A stretch of 64,000 nt of DNA, taken from assembly GCA_000151295.1 (NCBI GenBank), contig GG745353.1:477896-541895 (forward strand), given 5' to 3'. Below, in pieces: positions 44,280-53,983 of the stretch. The notes under the pieces were generated by a model. The model saw only the letters and a list, made by a program, of their open reading frames with translations. It had not been told where the DNA came from and ran no database searches. The stretch is from Allomyces macrogynus ATCC 38327. Lineage: Eukaryota; Blastocladiomycota; Blastocladiomycetes; Blastocladiales; Blastocladiaceae. Position numbers and translations under genes: made by a program. Each line of letters starts with the position of its first letter. Within the stretch, counting starts at the first letter, position 1.

Positions 44280-45984
44280 ATGCCGCCCAAGGCCGCTGCC
44301 CCCGAGCCGACCAATGTCGTGCGCTTTGGCCGCGTCCGCAACAACCTGAAGATGGGTGTTGTCGGTCTGCCCAACGTTGGGTCCGTTGCGAGCGCCATAC
44401 CCGCCGCGTGGTCGTAAAACGCGTCCGTCCGCTCGCGCTCACATTGGGGCCACCGTCACTAGCAAGTCGAGTCTGTTCAACCTGCTCACGCAGCAGGCCG
44501 CTGCCGCGGAAAACTACCCTTTCTGCACGTTGGTATCAAGCTCATACGCTCGTTCGAATTTCTGCCGTGACTGGACGCGAACTGACTGGACGTGAACTGA
44601 CTGGCCCGTTTTTCGCGACGTTTTTTCCAGGATTGAGCCCAACGAGTGCGTCTATGACCCTCCTGCCGCGCTCCCGACGAGACGACCGCTCATTTGAACC
44701 CGTTCTCCACCCAGAGCGCGCTGTGCCGTGCCCGACGAGCGCTACGACTACCTTTGCAACATCTGGAACCCGCCCAGTCAGTACCCGGCCTACCTCATGG
44801 TCCGCATCCCCCCCCCCCCCCCCTCCGCTCCTATTCCGCACTCCGCACGCACCTGCTCACCCCCCCGCGCTCCACCAGGTCACCGACATTGCCGGTCTGA
44901 TCAAGGGCGCCGCCGAGGGCGCCGGTCTCGGCAACGCCTTTCTGTCGCACATTCAAGCGGTCGACGGCATCTACCACGTGGTGCGCGCGTTTGATTCGGA
45001 CGATGTCGTGCACGTCGACGACTCGGTCGACCCGGTGCGCGATCTCGAAACGATTCAGTCGGAACTGTGCAAGAAGGACCTCGAGTTTGTGAACAAGGCG
45101 ATTACCGTCGAGGAACAGGCCGTGCGCAAGACCGGCGGCAAGTTTAAGCTGAGCGCGATCTTCAATGAGACCATGGAGAAGCTCAAGACGGTGCGTGGCG
45201 TTGGTTTGAGTTCAAAGGGGGTGGGTGCAGGTGGGTAGGGACTGACTGGAGCGTGGTTTGGGTGACGTGTAGATGCTCGAGGCGAGCAAGCCGGTGCGCG
45301 ACGGCGAGTGGACCACGGGCGAGGTGGAGTTGATCAACGAAAAGGTGCGTTTTTTGCGCGTGTTCTGGACCCGCAGCGAGCCGCGAACCCCATCACTCAC
45401 CCTTGCCTCTCGTCCTCCCCTCTCCCAGCTCAACCTCATCACGACCAAGCCCGTCACCTACCTGATCAACATGTCGGCCAAGGACTACATCCGCAAGAAG
45501 AACAAGTGGCTCGCCAAGATCCACCAGTGGGGTGCAGTCCCACGGCGGCGGCGTGATGATCCCGTTCTCGGTCGAATTCGAGCAGGCGCTCTGGGACAAG
45601 CGCGACGACCCGGCCGCGCAGGAGGCCTACCTCAAGGAGACTGGTGCCGACTCGGTCCTGCCCAAGATCATCAAGCAAGGGTACGCCGCGCTCGACCTGA
45701 TCTACTACTTCACGGCCGGCGATAAGGAGGTGCGCGCCTGGACGATTCGCAACGGCGCGCTCGCGCCGCAGGCCGCCGGTGTCATTCACACGGATTTCGA
45801 GCGCGGGTTCATCAAGGCCGAGGTCGTCGCGTTTGATGATTTCAAGGCGCTCTGCGGCGGGCAGAAGTCGATGGCGAATATCAAGGCCGCAGGGAAGTAC
45901 CGCCAGGAGGGGAAGACGTATGTCGTCAAGTCGGGCGATATCATTCATTTCCAGTTTAACGTGACGACGCGCGGTAAGAAGTGA
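44280..45984 (+). CDS. OLA1: Obg-like ATPase 1 (OLA1/YchF family)
   Basis: Seven exons: 44280-44380, 44463-44528, 44631-44645 (15 nt), 44715-44799, 44879-45190, 45273-45344 and 45429-45984. After removing one base they sum to 401 residues, close to the family length. Signatures: P-loop GLPNVGKSSLFN, NYPFCTIEPNEA, VPDERYDYL, G3 DIAGLIKGAAEGAGLGNAFL, YLINMSAKDYIRKKNKWL, and the C-terminal TGS domain ending RGKK. It is a cytosolic translation-associated P-loop ATPase. The GGGG at 45529-45532 has one G too many; with three, IHQW reads into VQSHGGG and the frame is restored. The 44.8-kb intron contains a long C run. The microexon is supported by exact phase and family sequence on both sides. Confidence 0.93.
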
Positions 45985-46425
45985 GCGTGGGGAGAGTTTG
46001 TGGAGAATACAGATTTTTGCAGCTGGGTCAATATTTTTTCGCTTTTCGCATTTTTTATAATTTGTATTTTTCATATAATCATTTTTGCTTGCCTTTGACC
46101 GGTGCTTCCTTGGTGGGTGCTCTTTCCTGTTTCTGTGCAGCCGCCATGAAACTGCGTTCGGAACGCAATCAAGGTGGAGCTGACCAACACCAGATTGGAG
46201 GTGCCTTGGCCAAACTCATGGAGGAATGCAGCATGGAACAGCCGTCAAACGCGAGGATATCACAAGAGGTGCTCCGAAAATGTGAATTTTTCTTTTTGGG
46301 TCGCTAGACAGCTTGTTTTGTGCTTCATTTTGAGTTTAGACGACGCGCGGTGAGATGAAAGCGGGGTGGAGGGAGAGGGGACAGATTTTTTTGCAGCTGG
46401 ATTTGTCATATTTCGCATGTGGTTG
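45961..46425 (+). repeat. Diverged direct repeat of the OLA1 3' end
   Basis: The OLA1 end and 3' UTR (about 45964-46025: ACGACGCGCGGTAAGA, then CAGATTTTTGCAGCTGG) recurs at about 46338-46402 as ACGACGCGCGGTGAGA and CAGATTTTTTTGCAGCTGG, with substitutions and small indels. Spacing is roughly 375 nt. It suggests an old local duplication covering the last codons and the UTR. Confidence 0.6.
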
Positions 46426-46983
46426 ACCTTGCATCATTCCATGTAGTGGCGGTCTGGCTGGAGACGAACCTCGACGAAGAATCTTGCAGATGATGGGCGA
46501 TGAGGGAGAGAAGACCAAATCAGGAGTGCAATGGTCCATACACTCGTGAGCTGGGCTGATCACATTTGGGAACGCATCCTGAAACCATTGGATCGATTTT
46601 TGGTGACAATGACGCGGCCGACTCGTCCGACACAGCTCTCAGTGCGTTGACAATACCTGGAGACTCTCTCTCGCCTGACGTCGAACAGAAAGACCAAAAA
46701 ATGCTGCAAAAGTATCATATTTTCTGATTGGCTCGCTGGACAGCTGCCATGGCCCCGAACTTTTACTGAAGCAGGGAAAACCAATATTTAATTGCTGGTC
46801 GTGATTTTTATAAGAGTTTGTGGCCGGGAAAACGAGGAAATAGACCATATACTCAGGCAACAAGAACACAGGCGCACAACAACCCGAACTCTATCCTACC
46901 AGGCAAGACCCAAATGGTGACCTGGACGCTCCAACGCCAGGAGCACTTTCAGCAAAAACGTAACTCAACCCACCAACCCCCTG
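45985..46983. other. AT-richer intergenic region
   Basis: Lower GC than the genes, with T runs. It holds the duplicated OLA1 3' segment. A weaker second similarity links about 46268-46315 and 46700-46748 (both ending TCGCTxGACAGCT). No gene recognised. Confidence 0.45.
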
Positions 46984-48038
46984 TTACCCCCCACACGTTA
47001 CCCCCACACAAGAAAAATTCAAAAACCGGTCCGCGGCAGCAGCATCCGCGCGCATCCGTCCCCACAAATTATCATCCTGTGGCAAGACGGGCACGTCGTC
47101 CAGGAAGCGAGCGCCATAGAGGAGCTGGAAAAACACGAGATCGCAGTTTGACATGATCCAAATATCACGAACGTAATTGGGAATGCAAGAGCGTATCACT
47201 TGGGACCCAGAGAATGTCAACCGCTGCCAAGTCAATCGCTGCCAAGTCAACCCCCGCCAAGTCGTCCGTCCATGGCACCCATTCATGGAGGGGTGGGAAA
47301 CCAAAAAAGGCTGCATTGTCACAAGCAATCTCGAGTTGCGCACCCGTCAGGAGCACGCGCTGGAGCTTGGTCACGGGTAGGAGCAAGGCTAGTGTGACCG
47401 CCACGCATGGCGATATCGGCTATGTGATGGAAGTACTGCTCGCTTGCCTGGATGTTGGCGGCAAATGCAGTGGGGATAGCAGTCGAAAAGACCATGTGGC
47501 CCATCATGCCCTGGAAATTGCGGTTGAGGTTAGCCTCCATTCTCTCGAGCGTCTGGCGCATGGCAGCGATGCTTTCATGGTTTGGAGAGCAGCTGGCGTG
47601 GTTCGACGAGCAGTTTGAGCCATTCGACAGAGAGGAGCTGCATCTGGACGGACAGCAGCAGCATTGCGACGTCCAGCAGCAGCGTCCCGACGAGCGGCCC
47701 GGGGAATGGAAGCGGCATCCCGCCGCATGGCAGCAATGTCTCGGTCCATGGCAGCATTGTCTTGGTGCATGGCAACAAGGTCTTCGCGGCAAGCCTGGTG
47801 AGCTTGACGCTCCACTTCACCCGAGTAACAATTTCTTGCTTCATTTCGTTGAGCATGCTGAGAATTTGGGCAAGTTTCTTGGCCTCGTCACTGTGTCGGT
47901 CAGCGACGCCGGTAGCAGGAACCGACGAGCGTGCAGCTCCATCAGCCAATGTCTCAGCGCGCCGCCGGTCCATGGTCTCGTTGATGACGAAGTGACGACG
48001 TTGTCACTTGGTGCAGCGTTCACGGTTGCAGTTGTCAT
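46984..48038 (-). pseudogene. Frame-broken coiled-coil ORF cluster, unknown family
   Basis: Reading the minus strand from an ATG at 48038, coding-like peptides follow each other in changing frames without recognisable introns: DEAKKLAQILSMLNEMKQEI; EVERQAHQACREDLVAMHQD with DRDIAAMRRDAASI; SIAAMRQTLERMEANLNRNF; LPVTKLQRVLLTGAQLEIA with FFGFPPLHEWVPW; then DLVFFQLLYGARFLDDVPVL. At least four frame changes are needed, two of each sense. About 47215-47265 holds a 14-15 nt tandem repeat (DLAA units). It could be a decayed member of a lineage-specific family or an error-rich region. I do not recognise it. Confidence 0.4.
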
Positions 48039-48379
48039 GAGCCGGGTGTATGGGAGAGGAGAGGAATCAAGTCTGGAAACCATTTGTTGGCGAGCAAGAG
48101 ATGCCAAAATCGTGGTGTGCCGTTTGGGTGACATGTGACAGCTGACCTTGCTGCTGAGAAAATGACTGGTTTGGTGCATCGGAAATCAATGTTTTATCTA
48201 CAGCGGGCCCCTCGGGACACGAGAAGCACCGAAAGAAAAGGAACCCGAGCTGCCACGCTCTCAACGGCCGGCACGCCCAAAAGAAAGAAACCAAAAGAAA
48301 AGGACCGTCAAGAGAGTGCCCACTGGGCTGCACAGCACGGGGCCGATAGCCCCGTGCGCGTGCCTCGGGCAAGCAGCGT

Positions 48380-49102
48380 TCACTCAAACGACGGCACTGG
48401 TGGCCGTGCCATTTCAACGGCGGCTTCCGGGTTCGGCTCAATGTCCTTGAGATCGCGCAGGTAGTCAAAGTACTTCTTCAACTTGCCCTTGAGCTGCGGG
48501 ACCGTGTGCTGGTAGACGTTGAGCTTCTTGTCCTTGAACATGGCCGTGTAGTTGTCACCGTGCTTGGAGACGAGCGAGTGCAGCCAGTCGAGCTCGCCCG
48601 ACGACGGCAGCCGTGCCTTGACGATGCCCGACTGCGCGAGCGCGACCAGGTCCTTGACGGTCTTGGACGCGTTGCTCGCGAGCTTGGCCTGCGTGTGCGC
48701 GCGCAGGACCTGGTCGAATTCGGGCTCGAGCGGGTCGAGGTCAGGCATGTCGTAGCCCGTCACGTTGCCGTCGGCATCGCGGTGGACCGTCGCCGACTGC
48801 ACGACAACACCATTGTGCATGGTCGCGGCCAGGTCCGACAGCGGGATCTTCTTGCCGTTTTCCGTGACGAGAATGCCGGGTGCGCCCGCGACGGTGGCGC
48901 CGGCAGCCTTGTCGGCCGAGTTGAGGGCGAGCGTGAGACCGATCTTCTCGTAGTTGGCCTTGACGGTCTTGGTGTTGTCCCAGGCCTCGGCGACGATGGG
49001 GTGCGCGACGAGTTTTTGCTTGCGGAAGTGCTTCTTTTGCGTGCGGCGCGAGACCTTGAGCGAGGGGTTCTTGATCTTGCGGCGGGCGGCGGGGCGGGCC
49101 AT
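48380..49102 (-). CDS. NOP16: Ribosome biogenesis protein Nop16
   Basis: Single exon of 240 residues starting at 49102. The N-terminus MARPAARRKIKNPSLKVSRR is the basic Nop16 start. Then come VAHPIVAEAWDNTKTVKANYEKIGL, AQSGIVKARLPSSGELDWL, SKHGDNYTAMFKDKKLNVYQ and the C-terminal KLKKYFDYL segment. All match the family, whose length is usually about 180-240 residues. It is a nucleolar factor for 60S subunit assembly. The gene is intronless, unlike most neighbours, and is divergent from TRAPPC8. Confidence 0.95.
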   Translation of the reverse strand: MARPAARRKIKNPSLKVSRRTQKKHFRKQKLVAHPIVAEAWDNTKTVKANYEKIGLTLALNSADKAAGATVAGAPGILVTENGKKIPLSDLAATMHNGVVVQSATVHRDADGNVTGYDMPDLDPLEPEFDQVLRAHTQAKLASNASKTVKDLVALAQSGIVKARLPSSGELDWLHSLVSKHGDNYTAMFKDKKLNVYQHTVPQLKGKLKKYFDYLRDLKDIEPNPEAAVEMARPPVPSFE

Positions 49103-49755
49103 GATGGGAAGAGTGCAGCGGGTCGCGTTGGCTGGGGCGGTCGGGGTTGCAGCCAGACGTTTGTGCTCTGCGCGTTGAGGACCGAAATGGCGGCGGAGTG
49201 CGGTGCGGTGGTGGAGCGCGTCGGGGGGGCGGCGGTGTTGATTTGCATCACGTGCGGTCCCGCGACCCGTTCCCAGGCAGGCGCATCGACCGTCAATGCC
49301 CAAAGCTGCCAAAAGCTGCCATCATCGCTCACTGGCCGCCACGGTCGACGTCCATCCCAATCCTTCTCAGCAGCTGCACTTGCTGAAGACCGACGCGACC
49401 GACGCTCACCACGAACCGGCGCCAGAACCCGCGACTGCAACCCGTCTGGCCGCAAGTCGGGCGCGGCGCGCCTTGGACACGTCAAGCCGTCGGCATTCGG
49501 CGCACACCCAACGGCGCCACCACGTCAGGACTCGGCGCCGACCAGCATCAACGCCCTGCACCACGAGCGACGACACGGACGCGTCGTCTCCACCGTACCA
49601 AGAAAAATCGTTCGCCGCAGCTGTCGAATCCGCGGCACCGACGTGACGTGCACGACGCGACGCGACGTGCCGGCCCTGGAGTCGCGCGCACTCAACCCCA
49701 AGCGCGTACTTTTTGCTCCAAGCCGTTCTAAGCGCAAGTACCTGCCCCGCATACC
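49103..49755. other. Divergent promoter region, NOP16 and TRAPPC8
   Basis: 653 nt between divergent starts. GC-rich with no convincing coding bias. No RNA gene seen. Confidence 0.45.
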
Positions 49756-52700
49756 ATGGACGCCTTTCTCGCCGACCGGTCCCCGCGCGACGTGCGCGCG
49801 AGCCCGGCCGCAACGAACTGGGTGCACTCGGTGCTGGCCCCAAAAGTCGCCATCATCACCACGCCCGACGTGCGCCCTCTCCTCGCGGAGCGCGGCATCT
49901 CATCCCTAAGCCATTTCCTGGCGCCGTTTGCCGCCGCGCCCGTACACTGCCGCGATGCGTTTGGCAACATGTACTCGGTGCCCGACTTCCCGATCCGCCT
50001 CGTCGAAATCAATTTGATGGACCCGCCCGTGTCGGCGGCCGACGTGTCTGACCGCGCGCTCGCCGAGGTCGTCGCCAATGTCGGCAAGGTGCAGCAAGGA
50101 TCCGAATCGACGGCAGGGTCGAGCGACGATGGTACGTGCGACTGCCGTCTGTCGATCACTGAACGAAATCCGGGACCGCTGCTGACCTTGCTCTCACCTG
50201 CCTCCTGCTTGTGCAGATCCGGACCGGTACCCGACGCCCTGGTTCAACCGGTACCGCAAATGGTTCCTGAGCCTGTTTCCGGCCACCGAGCACGAGTGCT
50301 TTGAGCACCCAATAGCCATTCTCTACGTTGTCTCGACACGGTGCCCGGAGCCCGTCGCGGCACTCGCACGACTCACCAACCTGGCCTCTTCGCTACCCGT
50401 GTTCGAGCAAGGATGGATGGACCCAAATTTGCAGCGGTACCATGTCCTCTTGCACGACGGCGACGTCGACGACTATGCGTGCACGGGCATGCTCGACGCA
50501 ATGAAGCGCGCGTTTGGGCTCTACTGCGCGGCCCTGCCGCTCCGACCTCTGAGCAACGACACGTCGGCTGTCGCACCCGACGTATGGGCCCCACTCCGCG
50601 CCGAGCACGAGTGGATGACAAGCATCACGACCACAGTGACGGGGTCCGCGCCCGATTCGCGCCCGACCCCATCCCTCGTTCAAGTCGATATGGCCGCTGT
50701 CGCCGGCGCGCGCGCACTCATGTCGTCGCTGCTCAACCACCTGCTCGTGCCGTACATGCAGCGTAGCACCGCGCTCTGGAACGAGACCGTCGCGGCGCCA
50801 CGGCGCGGGATCACCGGCCGGTTATTTTCCGCCTCGCGCAAGTACTTTGGCCGCTCGGCCTCACCCGCAGCTGGGACGGGCAACACGTCCCCGACGTCGG
50901 GCCACGGGATCGCGTACGCGCACTCGGCGCACGAAGCGCTGCTGCGCAAACTCGGCGACTACGCGTTCATGCTGCGCGACTACCGGCTCGCCCTGCAGAC
51001 GTACCAGACGGCCGCGCGCGCCTACACGACGGACCGCGCGTGGCGGTACCTCGCGGGGGTGCATGAAATGATGGCGCTGTGCCACGCGTTGCTAGGTGCG
51101 GCCAAAGACGCCGACGCGAACCACGAACTCGCCGTGTCAACGTACGCGACGCGCGCGAGGGCGCCGCACTATGCCGCGCGCGCAACGCTCCTACTGGCTC
51201 CGTTGCTCGCGGACGACGATCCCGCGGGGGCCGCGGGCGTGTATGTCCGGCAGGCGACGCTCGATTCGGACGTGCGCAGTGCGCTCGCGCTCGAGCAGGC
51301 GGCCGCCATGTTCCTGCACCGCGGAATGCGGCGCAAGGCGTTGATTTACCTAGTACTCGCGGGGAACAGGTACACCAAGGCGCAACTGCGCGCGCACTCG
51401 ATTCGGTGCTACTCGGTCGCGCAGCGGTACTTGCCTGCACGGTGGACATGGATGTCCGACCACGTGCACTTGGCGCTCGGAAGGCAGTATTACCATGTCG
51501 CCCAACTGGATGCGGCGGTGAGCGAAATGATGCGGCTCGTGCATCCAGGGCAGAGCCTCGTGCTAGAGGAGTTGATGTACCTCTATAGCCAGCATTCGCC
51601 GGCACAGGTGGTCGTGCAAGAGTTGGATCAGTTTGTGCCGGATGTGCTGGTCCCGGATACGATCACGCTGTGTGTGCATGGTGTGTCTGGATCTTGGATT
51701 GATGTGGGCCTGTCACTCTGTTTCTGACCCTCCTGATTACTTATCGTCGTAGAGTCGTCGACATGGCAAGCGACGTTCGTCAACACCATGCAGATCCCAA
51801 TGTCCATCTGCGCGCCCGCCTTTCTCGCCGACGACACGAGCATCGTCTCCGTCACGCACGACGGCGGCGCCGCGGCCGCCCTCGAATGCGACCCGCTCGC
51901 CGACATTACCGCCAAGTTCACGCTCACTGGTCTGGCTGTCGGCACCTCGACGATTGCGTCGCTCACCTACCGGCTGCACGATATGATCCCCATCTGCGTG
52001 CCGTTGCGGCACCCGATTACCGTCACCGTGACCCCACCGCGGCCGAAATTGGACGTGACGCTCGACTTGCCGTCGGTCGTGTTCGCGTCGCAGATCCAGC
52101 GCGTCGATATCGTTTTGCATAATGTCGGAATGGTGGCCACCGGACCGATCACGTTCAGTGTTGATCGCGGCGCCGTGCCCGGTCTGTTGCTGGACACCGA
52201 CGACAGCGACGCCGCGCGCGTGCGCGTGTGTCTTGACGACGACGCCGCGTGGCCGGCGAGTCTTGATGCTGGCGCGACCGCACACGTGGTCGCATGGATT
52301 CAGTGGGACGCGGCCGTGGCCACATTTTCCTGGCGGTACGGTGCGAACGGCAGCATGACCTACCAACTCCCCGTGCACGTGACGATGGTCCCGCTGCTCG
52401 CCGTGACCACCGCACGTGCACAGTGGTTCGCGCACGGCGCGCTCGCCGTCGCCGTCGACGCATTGCACCAAGCGCTTGCGGGCACGTTCCATGCGCCCAA
52501 TGCAGCACCGTCGGAGACGTACGTGCTCGCGCCGAGGCAGACGGTCACGCACGTATTCTTACCCAACTCCGGCGTCGCGAACAACGGGGGTGACTGGCGC
52601 GCGACGATGCCCGTCGCGTGTCCCGCATCACTCCTCGACGCGCCGAGCGACTGGTCGACCGTGTACTTTGCGTGGACGCTCAACGCGTGGACCGGGGTCG

Positions 52701-53689
52701 CGCGAATCACCGTCCCGCGCCCTCCGGCACTCGCGGCAGAACTGACCCTGCCGGACGCCGCGCACGCGCGGTACACCCCGCTCGATGCGGTATTGACCCT
52801 CGTCAATTCGACGATCCGCGCGCTGCATGTGCAGATCGAGTTTAAGTCGGACGCGGCACTGATTGTCACGGGCCGCGTACGCGTCAGTGTCGCGGTACCT
52901 GCAAAGGGTGTCGAGACAGTGCACGTGCCGTGCGTCCCGCTCGCGCCGGGGGTTATTGATGTCGCCGCGTGTGCGCACGTGGCGGTCGCCGAGGGGGAGA
53001 CGGGGCCGTGGGCGAATGTGGCTGTGGAGCCGGCGTACGTGCATGTCGTGGATGATGGCGGTGGGGTCGGGGACGCGGATGTGCATGTGCCGCCGATGCC
53101 GAGGCCGGTGCCGCCGCCCCCGCCGAGGGCGGAGGTGGAGGCGCCGGTGGAGGTGGCGCTCAGCGCGGAAACGACGGACAAGGTCGTGACCTCGACGGTC
53201 GTGGCCAGCGAGGAGCAGGAAAAGGAGCCGGAACCAGCACCACAAGAAGCGCCGGAGCCCGAGCCGCCAACAGCCGATACAGTACCAGCGTCTACGGATC
53301 CGTCCGAGCCGACGCACAGGGACGAACCGACGACACCCGAGACTGAACCCGCACCAGGAGCAAGCAAGGAGCCTGCCCCGCAGCAGCAGCACGACATGTC
53401 CATCGAATCGTCGACGGAGCACGATTCCGAGTCGCAAAAGGAGCCCCTGTCCGACCCACACAAGGAGCAGAAGCCGCCGCAACAGCCCGAGCCCGAGCCC
53501 GAGCCCGAGCCGCAACAAGAGCACGACGCTGCACCGCGATCGGACGGTCTGGATCCGACCGATCCAGCAAGCGACATGCCGCCACTGCCCGCTCCGATCC
53601 CGCCACTACGACCGGCCACCGAAACCACGGTCGAATCGACAGAAAACAAGGTCAAGCCAGCGTCGGAAGCGGCCAACGGCGCGCCATAG
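49756..53689 (+). CDS. TRS85: TRAPP complex subunit TRAPPC8/Trs85
   Basis: Three exons, 49756-50131, 50217-51680 and 51753-53689, sum to 1258 residues. The N-terminal NWVHSVLAPKVAIITTPDVRP and FLAPFA, then PWFNRYRKWFLSLFP, EHECFEHPIAILYVVS and RYHVLLHDGD, match the Trs85/TRAPPC8 N-domain. A helical TPR-like middle follows (LLRKLGDYAFMLRDYRLALQ). The phase-1 junction into exon 3 gives STWQATFVNTMQIPMSIC, then a beta-rich C-terminal half. The final ~180 residues are Pro/Glu-rich and disordered. The subunit defines TRAPPIII, the Ypt1/Rab1 exchange factor used in autophagy and early secretion. Confidence 0.9.
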
Positions 53690-53983
53690 CCGGAAGGGGA
53701 TGGTTATACTGGCGTCGCACCTTTTTGAATCGGCAATTTAGAACTGGATTTCTGCATCATGCGCGAGTTTGACCCGTTTTTGGACAGGGCGGAGGGGGGT
53801 GGGGGGGGGCTGCTGCCTAGGCAGAAAGCCATTTGTATGGGCCAAAAACCGAGACGTCCTCGACACAATCGAAAAAAGATGGATGAACGGCACTCCAGAA
53901 CCAAACGAACAACCAAACTCTGTCCCCTCTCTCTCTCTCCCTCACGGCCAGCCGGCCGTGCTTCTCATCGCCGTGCTATTCCA
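53690..53983. other. Convergent intergenic region
   Basis: 294 nt between the TRAPPC8 stop and the stop of the Zn2Cys6 gene. It contains a G-rich stretch near 53792-53811. Nothing else seen. Confidence 0.4.

Noticed and set aside
44800..44878. C-run region read as coding in OLA1
   Set aside because: Splicing ATG/GTCCGC to CAG/GTCACC gives the conserved YLMVTDIAGLIKG, so the C run is intronic.
47215..47265. CRISPR-like short repeats
   Set aside because: Three imperfect adjacent 14-15 nt units without spacers, in a eukaryotic context. A simple tandem repeat.
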